Positions 50,017-61,234 of a stretch of 64,000 nt of DNA are shown piece after piece (positions within the stretch are counted from its first letter, which is position 1; each line of letters begins with the position of its first letter). The stretch comes from Fictibacillus phosphorivorans. GTDB lineage: Bacteria > Bacillota > Bacilli > Bacillales > Fictibacillaceae. The DNA lies in contig NZ_LRFC01000001.1 of assembly GCF_001619875.1 (NCBI RefSeq), positions 1 through 64,000 of the forward strand, written 5' to 3'. A model generated the notes under the pieces. It saw nothing but the letters and a program-made list of their open reading frames with translations, did not search any database and had not been told where the DNA came from. The translations under genes and the position numbers were made by a program.

Positions 50017-51369
50017 TTGGCACTGCATGTGAAAAATCCTAAACGATTTCTGCACAATCCGATAAAATTGAGTCCGCCGCAATTTTTAGCATTGCTGTTC
50101 TTATTTCTTATATTTATTGGTACGTGCCTATTAAAGTTACCGGTTGCGCATGAAGAATCCATATCTTGGATAGATGCATTTTTTATCGCAACATCAGCTG
50201 CAACCGTAACAGGGCTGGCGTCGGTTGACCCAGGTTCTACCTTTACGCTGTTCGGTGAAATTGTGATCTTATTCCTGATTCAAGTCGGAGGACTTGGTGT
50301 GATGTCCTTTGCTTCCTTAGTCGTCATTATGATGGGGAGGAAAATTTCCGTTAAGCAAAGGGTGCTGATGCAAGAGGCCCTAAACCAGCCTTCAATCGGC
50401 GGGGTGATTCGGTTAGTCCGAAATTTATTTGTGTTTTCAATCAGTATCCAATTGATTACGACTTTCTTTTTATCCATAAGATTTGTACCGGAATTAGGTG
50501 TTTATAAAGGCATTTATTACAGCGTGTTCCACGTTATATCAGCGTATAACAATGCAGGGTTCTCACTTTGGTCTGACGGATTAACAGGATATGTTGGAGA
50601 TCCTATGGTCAATATCATCATATCGTTTCTCTTTATTACGGGAGGTATTGGTTTTACTGTATTGGTTGATATATGGGTAAGCCGCAGATGGAAGACCTTA
50701 TCGCTCCATACCAAAGTAATGTTGATCTCCACACTGATCATTAACGTGGTGTCCATTCTTTTGTTCTACTTATTCGAATTTAATAATCCGAAAACGTTAG
50801 GGATGCTTTCTGGTGCTGAACAGTTTTGGGCGTCCTATTTTCAAGGCGTTTCGCCAAGAACGGCAGGCTTTAATTCCATAGATATGACATCAATTACACC
50901 TGATACTTCATTGTTAATGGTGCTTTTAATGTTTGTTGGAGCAGGGAGCACATCAACTGGAGGCGGAATTAAGCTGACCACATTTGTTGTTATTCTTTTT
51001 GCCGTAGGTGCCTTTTTGAAAGGGAAAGAAAATCCAGTTATTATGAAACGAACAATTCGTGTGGCCATTGTATATCGAGCCCTTGCCATTTCAACCATCT
51101 CGCTGCTCTTTATCTTTGCCGCCCTCTTCATATTGAATTATGTTCAAAAGGATACTTCTTTTATGGTTATCGTTTTTGAGGTGGTTTCCGCTTTTGGAAC
51201 GGTAGGATTGAGTATGGGTCTTACAGCGGATCTTACAATCATCGGGAAAATCGTGATCTGTGTTGTGATGGTTTTCGGTAAAATAGGACCACTCACATTA
51301 GCATTCAGTCTAGCAAAACAATCTAAAGAAAATATTCGTTATCCTGATGGTGAAGTATTTACAGGATAA
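50017..51369 (+). CDS. ktrB: Potassium transporter KtrB
   Basis: A 450-residue Trk/Ktr/HKT-type potassium channel-like subunit built from four M1-P-M2 repeats. The first pore loop shows TSAATVTGLASVDPG with the filter Gly; others include YNNAGFSLW, SPRTAGFNSID and AFGTVGLSMG. TTG at 50017 with GGGAG upstream. Translated in line with ktrA; a terminator follows. Confidence 0.93.
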   Translation: MALHVKNPKRFLHNPIKLSPPQFLALLFLFLIFIGTCLLKLPVAHEESISWIDAFFIATSAATVTGLASVDPGSTFTLFGEIVILFLIQVGGLGVMSFASLVVIMMGRKISVKQRVLMQEALNQPSIGGVIRLVRNLFVFSISIQLITTFFLSIRFVPELGVYKGIYYSVFHVISAYNNAGFSLWSDGLTGYVGDPMVNIIISFLFITGGIGFTVLVDIWVSRRWKTLSLHTKVMLISTLIINVVSILLFYLFEFNNPKTLGMLSGAEQFWASYFQGVSPRTAGFNSIDMTSITPDTSLLMVLLMFVGAGSTSTGGGIKLTTFVVILFAVGAFLKGKENPVIMKRTIRVAIVYRALAISTISLLFIFAALFILNYVQKDTSFMVIVFEVVSAFGTVGLSMGLTADLTIIGKIVICVVMVFGKIGPLTLAFSLAKQSKENIRYPDGEVFTG

Positions 51370-51374
51370 AAAAG

Positions 51375-51425
51375 AAAAGCTAACTCAAGGGAAAATTTCC
51401 TTTAATGAGTTAGCTTTTTCTTTTT
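51375..51425 (+). terminator. Terminator of ktrAB
   Basis: A 12-bp stem AAAAGCTAACTC with GAGTTAGCTTTT and an inner AAGGAAA-type stem, then TTCTTTTTT. Confidence 0.88.
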
Positions 51426-51510
51426 TGGCTATTTATGGGTTAAAGCCTTTTCAGTTGGGAATGCTAAAACAAGATTTCTAAGCATACTGCAGAAAGGATG
51501 GGAACTCGTC

Positions 51511-52629
51511 ATGCAAAAAATTAAAGAAGCTTTTCTCGTGTCTCCCTTTCTTGTCTTTTTCCTTGTCCATTCTGAACAAATTGGTGTCGGAGTTCTCGGG
51601 TATCAGAGGATCATCGCGAAATATGCGGGTTATGATTCTTGGATATCTGTCATTATCGCTGCCGCATTTGTCCATATTCTTATATGGATGATCTATTATG
51701 TGCTTAATAATGGTGATGGGGATATCGTTAGTATCCATAAGTCATTGTTTGGCGGTCTTTTTGGAAACCTGTTTAATCTTGCTCTTTTGCTATACTTTCT
51801 ATTATGGTCTATTACAGTTTTAAGAACGTATATTGAAGTGATACAGGTCTGGATGTTTCCTACATTGAGTACGTGGAAGATCGCTATTGTCTTTCTCCTA
51901 TTAACGTATTATGTCGTTTCTTCAGGTTTTCGAACAGTTGCAGGAGTCTGTTACTTAGGAGTCGTTATTCCATTAGGATTAATCACCTTGTTGTTTTATC
52001 CATTAGAGTTCACACATTTTTCTAATCTGTTGCCTGTATTTGATGAAAACATTAAAGATTATTTATCAGCAACGAAAAACATGATGCTCAGTTACCTGGG
52101 ATTTGAGACACTGCTCGTTTTTTATCCATTTATAAAAAATGCTAAACGCTCTCAAAGATTTGCACATCATGCTAATATCTTTACCTTTATGATGTATTTA
52201 TTGGTTACACTGTTCTCGTTTGCATTCTTTAGTGAGGAGCAGTTGGCGAGAAATATATGGGCAACCCTTTCCATGGTTAAAATCGTACAAGTGTCATTCG
52301 TGGAACGTTTTGACTTTGTGTTTGTATCCATATGGTGCCTTGTAATCCTTCCGAATATTACACTTGCCATATGGTGCTCGAGCCGAGTTGCTAAATTAAT
52401 GTTGAACATTCGTCAGCATGTAACACTAATTGTTTTATTAGGAGTTGTTTTAGTTTCTTGTATCTTTTTAGATACCCGCTTAAAAATCAATCTGCTCAAT
52501 AATTACACGAATATTATTGGCTTTTACTTAGCCATTAGTTATATTCCTCTGTTATTTATTACAACATTTCTCAAAAAGCAATTAAAGAAGAAAAGAAAGA
52601 ACAATGAGCAAGCAACACCTACTACTTGA
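51511..52629 (+). CDS. GerAB-type spore germinant receptor permease
   Basis: A 372-residue APC-fold membrane protein with about 10 hydrophobic segments, of the endospore germination permease family (GerAB/YndE). VGVLGYQRIIAKYAGYDSWIS near 28-48 is typical of the family. GerAA and GerAC partners are absent on both sides, so it is an orphan B subunit or works with a receptor encoded elsewhere. AGAAAGGATGG lies upstream of ATG. Confidence 0.82.
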   Translation: MQKIKEAFLVSPFLVFFLVHSEQIGVGVLGYQRIIAKYAGYDSWISVIIAAAFVHILIWMIYYVLNNGDGDIVSIHKSLFGGLFGNLFNLALLLYFLLWSITVLRTYIEVIQVWMFPTLSTWKIAIVFLLLTYYVVSSGFRTVAGVCYLGVVIPLGLITLLFYPLEFTHFSNLLPVFDENIKDYLSATKNMMLSYLGFETLLVFYPFIKNAKRSQRFAHHANIFTFMMYLLVTLFSFAFFSEEQLARNIWATLSMVKIVQVSFVERFDFVFVSIWCLVILPNITLAIWCSSRVAKLMLNIRQHVTLIVLLGVVLVSCIFLDTRLKINLLNNYTNIIGFYLAISYIPLLFITTFLKKQLKKKRKNNEQATPTT

Positions 52630-52650
52630 TTAAAAGTAAATACAATCAAA

Positions 52651-52703
52651 AAAACTGCTAACCTTTCATCTGAAGTAGAGATGAAGCGGCTAAGCAGTTT
52701 TTA
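52651..52703. terminator. Bidirectional terminator
   Basis: AAAACTGCT pairs with AGCAGTTTT, and TTTCATCT with AGATGAAG inside; it separates two convergent genes. Confidence 0.8.
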
Positions 52704-52717
52704 TATGAATATAAAAT

Positions 52718-53176
52718 TTAAGCTTGAAGCAGCAAGGTTAACCGATTTTTATGTTTCTCCCGCTGGAAATCATCAGATGTGTTATGCCAATTGTGAAGAG
52801 TTTCGTTAATAAGCTGTTTAACCATATGCTTCGCCCAAACAACATATGCGCCATATATGTCACCTTTAAAAAAGCTTGTTAACATATTGTTTTCAGGACC
52901 GAAAAAGAATCCAAGCTGATCGTGGATGAGTGTAGCTTCTTCCATTGAAAACGGCATGATTTTATCTGAAAGCGTAAATTGGTAAGAGTTGTTTTCTTTT
53001 TTTACAAATGAGATGGCATACAGTTGGCCTTCAGGCAGAAAACCTTTCGTTGTAGGTAAGAGCAATATAGGGTTATGTCCTTTGTCATAAGCAATAAAAA
53101 AGTCATTCGCATTTTCCTCAAACTGCGGTGTTCGTGACATTGAAGCAAGTGCAATTTCTTTTTGTACGTTTAACAT
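52718..53176 (-). CDS. Hypothetical protein, 152 residues
   Basis: Not recognised. A soluble, acidic-to-neutral protein with aromatic-rich segments (DQLGFFFGPENNMLTSFFKG, then YGAYVVWAKHMVKQLINETL) and a Lys/Arg-rich helix at the C terminus. No signal, no cysteine motif. ATG at 53176 is chosen since GAGGG precedes it; upstream codons to 53212 lack a ribosome site. It is divergent from hutP by about 180 bp. Confidence 0.65.
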   Translation of the reverse strand: MLNVQKEIALASMSRTPQFEENANDFFIAYDKGHNPILLLPTTKGFLPEGQLYAISFVKKENNSYQFTLSDKIMPFSMEEATLIHDQLGFFFGPENNMLTSFFKGDIYGAYVVWAKHMVKQLINETLHNWHNTSDDFQREKHKNRLTLLLQA

Positions 53177-53286
53177 GTTACAACCCTCATTCCGTTTTAT
53201 TCTTACTAACATTCTTACCGCTAGATTGCTAGATTATACATGTCTTTTTCTTTACTATAGTGACGTGATAAGTTGTTGAAAGGGAA

Positions 53287-53315
53287 TTGACGGACAAATT
53301 GTAAACGCATACACT
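53287..53315 (+). promoter_or_regulatory. hut operon promoter with near-cre box
   Basis: TTGACG (53287-53292) and TACACT (53310-53315) are 17 bp apart. TGTAAACGCATACA at 53300-53313 matches the cre consensus at all but one fixed position (A for T at position 10) and lies between the two boxes, so CcpA would block polymerase. Confidence 0.6.
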
Positions 53316-53357
53316 AGAAGTAGTTATTAGCCGTGAGCAGAAAGAGTGGTTCATGAA

Positions 53358-53792
53358 ATGGCATTATCGAACGAGCGATTGATTGGAAAGATGGCGATGT
53401 TAGGTGTATTAGACGAAAGCTATCTGCCTGAGATTGAGAAACAGGGCTGGAAGTATTGCGTAGGCAAAGCTGGTTCGATGGATTCTCAAAAGGTAGTAGC
53501 TGCGATCGAAACAGCAGCCAAAAATGAACAGGTGATTCAAAGCGGGATTTATCGTGAAACCCATTCCCTTTATCATGCCATCATGGAGGCTTTTCATGGT
53601 GTGACAAGAGGACAGGTTCAATTAGGGACGGTTCTTAGGACTGTAGGTTTGCGGTTCATTGTTGTCCGCGGCAATCCATATGAAAAGAAAGAAGAAGGGG
53701 ACTGGATCGCAGTCGCTCTATACGGAACAATTGGTGCTCCTGTAAAAGGGTTGGAGCATGAAGCGATTGGTCTCGGGATTAATCATATTTAA
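53358..53792 (+). CDS. hutP: Histidine-responsive antiterminator HutP
   Basis: A 144-residue RNA-binding protein that with L-histidine and a metal ion binds NAG triplets in the hut leader and prevents termination. Hallmarks are [40 protein letters not shown] (metal-binding His residues), and the C-terminal [23 protein letters not shown] at 53358 is preferred; GTG at 53346 is in frame but close to the weak ribosome site. Confidence 0.93.
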   Translation: MALSNERLIGKMAMLGVLDESYLPEIEKQGWKYCVGKAGSMDSQKVVAAIETAAKNEQVIQSGIYRETHSLYHAIMEAFHGVTRGQVQLGTVLRTVGLRFIVVRGNPYEKKEEGDWIAVALYGTIGAPVKGLEHEAIGLGINHI

Positions 53793-53803
53793 ATAAGTGC
53801 CCA

Positions 53804-53865
53804 TAGCAACTAGTGATGAGGGGGCGTATTCGAAAGTGTTTCTTTCGGGTGCGCTCTTTTTGTTT
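53804..53865 (+). promoter_or_regulatory. HutP-controlled leader: NAG triplets and terminator
   Basis: TAG-CAAC-TAG-TGAT-GAG at 53804-53820 gives three NAG triplets each separated by four bases, the known HutP binding pattern. A hairpin follows directly (GCG, TTCGAAAG with CTTTCGGG, GCGC; 53824-53855) and then CTTTTTGTTTG. HutP-His binding here would allow transcription into hutH. Confidence 0.8.
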
Positions 53866-53907
53866 GTAATAGGGCCTTTTCGCAAAGCTTAGTTGTTATT
53901 TGAAGTA

Positions 53908-54035
53908 GTTGATTTCCGTTCCAGATGCTCGCTTTCCGGGGGGCGTGCGGTGAGCCTCCTAGCGCTCTGCGCTGTTAGGAGTCTCACCTGTCCCGCTGAT
54001 CCCCCAGGAGTCTCGCATCTTGCACTCCAATCAAC
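53908..54035 (+). repeat. Dispersed fold-back repeat, copy 7 (subtype B) inside the hut operon
   Basis: GTTGAT and ATCAAC ends, GGGGGGCGTGCGGTGAGCC, an internal AGCGCTCTGCGCT hairpin and CCTGTCCCGCTGATCCCCC. It is almost the same as copy 4. It sits between the HutP-controlled terminator and hutH, so it is transcribed as part of the hut mRNA. Confidence 0.92.
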
Positions 54036-54178
54036 AGTTCAACGAAGTTTTTAAAACAAACTAGAAAGCAAGAACATTAAAACCGCTTTCGTAAAACTTT
54101 GAGGAGAAAAAGCCAACCTAAAGCAACATTTAACTCTAAAGAAACTAAAGAAAAAACCTTAATAAAAGAGGGATGATA

Positions 54179-55705
54179 ATGGTTACGTTAACAGGTAATA
54201 CGCTTTCGATGGAAGAGATTAAACGTATTCTGCATGAAAATGAACCGATAGAAGCTTGTCCTGTCAGTATGAAGAAAGTTGCGGACAGCCGTAAAGCGGT
54301 TGAAGAGATCGTAGCTGCAGGGAAAGTGGTCTACGGAATAACAACGGGTTTCGGAAAATTTAGTGATGTATTTATTTCTAGAGATGATGTTGAGACATTG
54401 CAGATCAATCTGATCCGCAGCCATGCGTGTGGAATCGGGGAACCTTTTCCTGAAACAATTTCACGCTTGATGCTGATCTTGCGGGCAAACGCGTTACTAA
54501 AGGGTTTGTCAGGTATCAGGCCGGTAGTGATCGAAAGGCTGCTAGAGTTAGTCGAAAAGAGCGTCCATCCTGTTGTTCCACAACAGGGATCACTTGGGGC
54601 GAGCGGTGATCTGGCTCCACTTTCTCACTTAGCACTCGTTTTAGTAGGTGAGGGGGAGGCGTACTACAAAGGAGAGCGACTTCCTGGTCAAGAAGCATTA
54701 AAGAGAGCGGGCATTGAACCTGTTGTGTTAACGGCTAAAGAGGGCCTTGCTTTAATAAATGGAACACAAGCCATGACAGCTCAAGGAATTGCAGCCTATC
54801 TAGAAGCTGAACGTATCGGGCTCATGGCTGATGCCATTGCTGCATTAACAACTGAGAGTTTAAGAGGAATAACAGATGCGTTTGATGAAGTCGTGCATCT
54901 TGCAAGAGGATATAAAGAACAGGTAGAAGTGGCTGAGCGGCTTAGAGCCTATTTAGAAGACAGCCAGCTTACAACGAAGCAAGGCGAGATCAGAGTGCAG
55001 GATGCGTATTCGTTAAGATGCATTCCTCAGGTACACGGAGCATCTTGGCAAGTACTTGGTTATGTAAAAGAAAAGCTTGAGATCGAGATGAACGCTGCGA
55101 CGGACAATCCGCTCATTTTTGATGATGGCAAAAAGATTATTTCAGGCGGTAATTTTCACGGTCAGCCGATCGCTTTTGCGATGGATTTTCTGAAGCTTGC
55201 TGCAGCAGAATGGGCCAATATTTCAGAACGCCGAATCGAACGTATGGTAAATCCTCAATTAAGCGACTTGCCAGGTTTCCTAAGTCCGAACCCAGGTCTA
55301 GAGTCTGGTGCGATGATTATGCAATATGCTGCAGCATCGCTTGTATCTGAAAATAAAACGCTCGCTCACCCTGCAAGTGTTGATTCGATCCCATCATCAG
55401 CGAACCAGGAAGACCATGTGAGTATGGGGACGATTGCTTCAAGACATGCAGCGCAAATCATAGCGAATGCAAGACGAGTGCTGGCAGTAGAGTTAATCTG
55501 TGCGATGCAGGCGGCAGATTATAGGGGACCTGAAAAACTCGCGCCAAAAACTAAAAAAGTTTATGAACATGGCAGAATCGTATGTCCGACCATCCAGTGT
55601 GACCGTATGTTTCATAGGGACATGGAAGCCGTTGCATCATGGATCCTTGACCCGTCGTGGAATGATATTTTAATTGGTACAAAAACTCAAAAGTTAGCAC
55701 ATTAA
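54179..55705 (+). CDS. hutH: Histidine ammonia-lyase
   Basis: It deaminates L-histidine to urocanate. 508 residues, with the MIO cofactor triad Ala-Ser-Gly in [13 protein letters not shown] near 142 and [20 protein letters not shown] and the C-terminal [15 protein letters not shown] as family landmarks. ATG at 54179 is 6 bases from GAGGG, while ATG at 54173 lies within the site. The first structural gene behind the leader. Confidence 0.96.
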   Translation: MVTLTGNTLSMEEIKRILHENEPIEACPVSMKKVADSRKAVEEIVAAGKVVYGITTGFGKFSDVFISRDDVETLQINLIRSHACGIGEPFPETISRLMLILRANALLKGLSGIRPVVIERLLELVEKSVHPVVPQQGSLGASGDLAPLSHLALVLVGEGEAYYKGERLPGQEALKRAGIEPVVLTAKEGLALINGTQAMTAQGIAAYLEAERIGLMADAIAALTTESLRGITDAFDEVVHLARGYKEQVEVAERLRAYLEDSQLTTKQGEIRVQDAYSLRCIPQVHGASWQVLGYVKEKLEIEMNAATDNPLIFDDGKKIISGGNFHGQPIAFAMDFLKLAAAEWANISERRIERMVNPQLSDLPGFLSPNPGLESGAMIMQYAAASLVSENKTLAHPASVDSIPSSANQEDHVSMGTIASRHAAQIIANARRVLAVELICAMQAADYRGPEKLAPKTKKVYEHGRIVCPTIQCDRMFHRDMEAVASWILDPSWNDILIGTKTQKLAH

Positions 55706-55722
55706 AAAGGAGGTAATTTTAC

Positions 55723-57384
55723 ATGTCAAACGTAAAACATTCTATATCAGCTGCTAGAGGTACAAAATTATCGGCAAAAGGGTGGGTTCAAGAAGCAGCA
55801 ATACGCATGCTGATGAACAACTTAGATGGGGAAGTTGCGGAGAATCCAGATGAACTCGTTGTTTATGGCGGTATCGGAAAAGCTGCTCGAAACTGGGATT
55901 CTTATCATAAGATCATCGAAACGTTAGAGCGTTTAGAAAATGATGAAACCCTTCTTGTCCAATCTGGTAAACCTGTTGCTGTCTTTAAGTCGCATACGGA
56001 TGCACCGCGCGTTTTACTCGCAAACTCCAACCTCGTTCCTGCATGGGCAAACTGGGAGACGTTCCGTGATTTAGAAAAAAGAGGTCTGATGATGTACGGC
56101 CAAATGACAGCTGGCAGCTGGATCTATATCGGAACTCAAGGCATTTTACAAGGAACGTATGAGACGTTTGCAGAAGCAGCAAGAAAGCATTTTAACGGAT
56201 CACTTAAAGGAACGATCACACTTACTGCGGGTCTTGGAGGAATGGGTGGCGCACAGCCTCTTGCTGTAACGATGAATGATGGTGTTGTGATCGCAATAGA
56301 TGTAGACGAAACAAGAATTCAGCGCCGCTTAGACACAAGATACCTAGATAAAAAGACGGATAGCTTAGAAGAAGCATTAAAGATAGCGAAAGATTATGCG
56401 GCAAAAGGTGAGCCATTGTCAATCGGATTGTTAGGTAACGCCGCTGAACTTTTACCAAGAATGATTGAGATGGGTGAGATACCTGATCTCGTTACAGACC
56501 AGACATCTGCGCATGATCCGCTGCATGGTTATTTGCCAGTTGGGTTCACAATGGAAGAGGGAGCAGAACTTCGTAAACGAAACCCTGATCAATACATCGA
56601 AAAGTCAAAGCAATCCATGGCGGTTCATGTAGAGGCGATGCTGGAGATGCAAAAAAAGGGTGCTGTTGTTTTTGATTATGGCAATAACATCAGACAAGTT
56701 GCTTTTGACGAAGGAGTAAAAAACGCTTTTGATTTCCCTGGATTTGTTCCAGCGTTCATCCGTCCATTATTCTGTGAAGGAAAAGGACCTTTTAGATGGG
56801 TAGCGTTATCGGGCGATCCTGAGGATATCAGAAAGACAGATGAAGTGATATTACGAGAGTTTAGTGATAACGAGCACCTCTGCAAATGGATCAAGATGGC
56901 TCAGGAGAAAGTTCAGTTCCAAGGCCTTCCGTCCCGTATCTGCTGGCTAGGATATGGCGAACGTGCGAAGTTTGGAAAAATCATCAACGAGATGGTTGCT
57001 TCAGGTGAACTGTCAGCACCAATCGTAATCGGACGCGATCACTTGGATTGTGGTTCAGTGGCATCACCCAACCGCGAAACAGAAGGAATGATGGATGGCA
57101 GTGATGCGGTTGCGGACTGGCCAATTTTAAACGCGATGATCAATGCTGTAAATGGTGCCAGCTGGGTTTCTGTCCACCATGGCGGCGGTGTTGGGATGGG
57201 GTATTCCCTTCATGCTGGAATGGTTGTTGTGGCAGATGGAACAGAAGAAGCCGCACGCCGTTTAGAGCGTGTATTAACAAGTGATCCTGGAATGGGAATC
57301 GTAAGACATGCTGATGCAGGTTATGACTTAGCGATTGAAACAGCAAAAGAAAAAGGCGTCGACCTGCCGATGATCGAGAAATAA
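55723..57384 (+). CDS. hutU: Urocanate hydratase
   Basis: It converts urocanate to 4-imidazolone-5-propionate using tightly bound NAD. 553 residues, the usual length. Landmarks are [31 protein letters not shown], the NAD motif [30 protein letters not shown] and the C-terminal [14 protein letters not shown] good AAGGAGG precedes ATG; the gap to hutH is 17 bp. Confidence 0.96.
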   Translation: MSNVKHSISAARGTKLSAKGWVQEAAIRMLMNNLDGEVAENPDELVVYGGIGKAARNWDSYHKIIETLERLENDETLLVQSGKPVAVFKSHTDAPRVLLANSNLVPAWANWETFRDLEKRGLMMYGQMTAGSWIYIGTQGILQGTYETFAEAARKHFNGSLKGTITLTAGLGGMGGAQPLAVTMNDGVVIAIDVDETRIQRRLDTRYLDKKTDSLEEALKIAKDYAAKGEPLSIGLLGNAAELLPRMIEMGEIPDLVTDQTSAHDPLHGYLPVGFTMEEGAELRKRNPDQYIEKSKQSMAVHVEAMLEMQKKGAVVFDYGNNIRQVAFDEGVKNAFDFPGFVPAFIRPLFCEGKGPFRWVALSGDPEDIRKTDEVILREFSDNEHLCKWIKMAQEKVQFQGLPSRICWLGYGERAKFGKIINEMVASGELSAPIVIGRDHLDCGSVASPNRETEGMMDGSDAVADWPILNAMINAVNGASWVSVHHGGGVGMGYSLHAGMVVVADGTEEAARRLERVLTSDPGMGIVRHADAGYDLAIETAKEKGVDLPMIEK

Positions 57385-59613
<2,229 letters not shown>

Positions 59614-59617
<4 letters not shown>

Positions 59618-59874
59618 GTGATTTTGGCAAATTCATAGAGTTGTCTCGAAATCAAAAAGGCTTAAGTAAATCCGAGCTAGCTCGCAGACTAAGCATTACG
59701 CCTCAGTATATGGCTGATATTGAAAAAGGCAGAATGATACCGTCTGAGGAAAAGATCGAGAAGCTTGTTAAGACGCTGGAACTGAATGAAAAAGAGGCGT
59801 TTAAACTTGCAGATAAACTGCCCTTGCGTGTGTTGGCAGAAGCAAAACAAGAGTACTATAAGCAGGGATCTTGA
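59614..59874 (+). CDS. XRE-family helix-turn-helix protein at the end of the hut operon
   Basis: An 86-residue regulator with one HTH_3 domain at about 4-60 (SRNQKGLSKSELARRLSITP, then YMADIEKGRMIPS). It overlaps hutG by ATGA and is thus translationally coupled. The role is unknown; it may adjust the operon or another function. A regulator in the position of the usual hutM permease is unusual. Confidence 0.85.
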
Positions 59875-59884
59875 GGTCATTTGG

Positions 59885-59914
59885 AAGCCTACCATTATTG
59901 GTGGGCTTTTTGTA
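59885..59914 (+). terminator. Terminator of the hut operon
   Basis: AAGCC(T)ACC pairs with GGT(G)GGCTT over ATTATT, then TTTTTG. Confidence 0.75.
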
Positions 59915-59935
59915 AACATGTTGCTTTTAAAGGGT

Positions 59936-59992
59936 GGTAAATTTCCGTTTCCGGTGCCCCGCGCAAAGCGAGCATCTGGAACGAAAATCAAC
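59936..59992. repeat. Short fold-back form of the dispersed repeat
   Basis: Only two left ends face each other: a degenerate GGTAAATTTCCGTTTCCGG and, 30 bases on, CGAGCATCTGGAACGAAAATC which is the inverse of the left end of other copies. The interior is missing, so it is either an internally deleted copy or an independent inverted pair. Confidence 0.7.
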
Positions 59993-60003
59993 AACTTTCA
60001 AGA

Positions 60004-60040
60004 AAAAACCGCAGCATTTATACAAGCTGCGGGTTTTTAT
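60004..60040. terminator. Bidirectional terminator
   Basis: AAAACCGCAGC pairs with GCTGCGGGTTTT with A and T runs at both ends, before the convergent acyltransferase gene. Confidence 0.85.
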
Positions 60041-60042
60041 GT

Positions 60043-61083
60043 TTAACTTTCACTTTCTCTTGGTTGAGAGGGTTTGGGCTTTAAGATTTTTTTAAGTCTG
60101 GACCAGCGCAGTTCAATAAACGGCTGTGCCAGAGCAATGACAGGCTTGCTTGCTAGGAAAAGTGTTACGATGACAGCTAAGAATAGGAGCATAAAGTACG
60201 CACCGTTTTCTTCAATTGATGCAAATAGTTCTGTTGTAAACAGATACTTCAACACAAATCCATGGAGCAAGTAGATATATAATGTCCGTTCACCAAATTC
60301 AGTAAAGAACATTCGTCTGCGTGGCAGTAGCGCTAAGAAGCTAAATGTTGCTGCAAACATGACTCCGTACATGGCAAGTCTGACGATACCGCCATACCAA
60401 TCGTTGTAGCCTAGAATTTCAGAGTAGGAAGAAGACGATAGGAGCCATTCTTTTGTACCGTTTGGAAAAATAAAATGATACGTGATAAACAGTACGATTA
60501 AGAAGGCCGCAGATGCCGCTTTGGCCCTAGGGCGTAAAATCTTTTTAAAGTCTCTCTTCTCAAGCAAATGTCCTAGCAAGAAAACAGGGAAGAAGACAAA
60601 CGTTCGAAGCAAGCTTAAAAATGTACCGATATCATGGATATAACCTACTGCTACACCAATCCCAATAGCAAGTACGAGCGGGTATTTCATTTTCACAAAA
60701 ACTTTTAAGAGGATATTCCAGAAAACCAAACTCAGTAAGAACCAAAGTGTCCAATGCGGTGAGAAAAAGTCTAGTTTTACCTCGCTTTTACCGTATAGGT
60801 CATAATAAAAAAAGCTGTAGATTAACTGAAATACAAGATAAGGAATCAAAACTTTTTTAAAGATTTTTGGCAGGTACCCGTCACGCCAAACGCCTTTAGT
60901 GAAAAATCCGGCAATCAATATAAAGGCAGGCATATGAAATGTGTAAATAAAGTTGTAAATCGTGTAAAGCCACTCATTTTGACTTTTTATCGGGGAAATA
61001 AAGTGCCCGAACACGACAAGGAAAATTAGTATAAACTTTGCGTTGTCAAAATAATAATCGCGTTCTTTCGTTGCAGTACTCAT
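60043..61083 (-). CDS. Acyltransferase-3 family membrane protein
   Basis: A 346-residue protein with about 10 hydrophobic segments. It starts with DYYFDNAKFILIFLVVFGHF, where the His in the first membrane segment is the catalytic type of this family, followed by FHMPAFILIAGFF. Such proteins (OafA/WecH group) O-acetylate cell-surface polysaccharides. ATG at 61083 is 7 to 8 bases from GGAGG; the longer in-frame start begins upstream of that box. Confidence 0.87.
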   Translation of the reverse strand: MSTATKERDYYFDNAKFILIFLVVFGHFISPIKSQNEWLYTIYNFIYTFHMPAFILIAGFFTKGVWRDGYLPKIFKKVLIPYLVFQLIYSFFYYDLYGKSEVKLDFFSPHWTLWFLLSLVFWNILLKVFVKMKYPLVLAIGIGVAVGYIHDIGTFLSLLRTFVFFPVFLLGHLLEKRDFKKILRPRAKAASAAFLIVLFITYHFIFPNGTKEWLLSSSSYSEILGYNDWYGGIVRLAMYGVMFAATFSFLALLPRRRMFFTEFGERTLYIYLLHGFVLKYLFTTELFASIEENGAYFMLLFLAVIVTLFLASKPVIALAQPFIELRWSRLKKILKPKPSQPRESES

Positions 61084-61198
61084 TGATATTCCTCCAATAA
61101 TCATTCACCATGTAAAGTATTCGTATGAATTCCTCGTTTTTTTTACTCACTCTCTATAATTCCCAACAATACGGGTGTTTCTAACCTATTTAATAGAA

Positions 61199-61232
61199 AA
61201 AAAGCGTATTTCCTATTAAGGAAACACGCTTA
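61199..61232 (-). terminator. Terminator of the YtvI-like gene (minus strand)
   Basis: AAGCGT-TTTCCT pairs with AGGAAA-ACGCTT; on the minus strand seven T residues follow. Confidence 0.75.
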
Positions 61233-61234
61233 TG

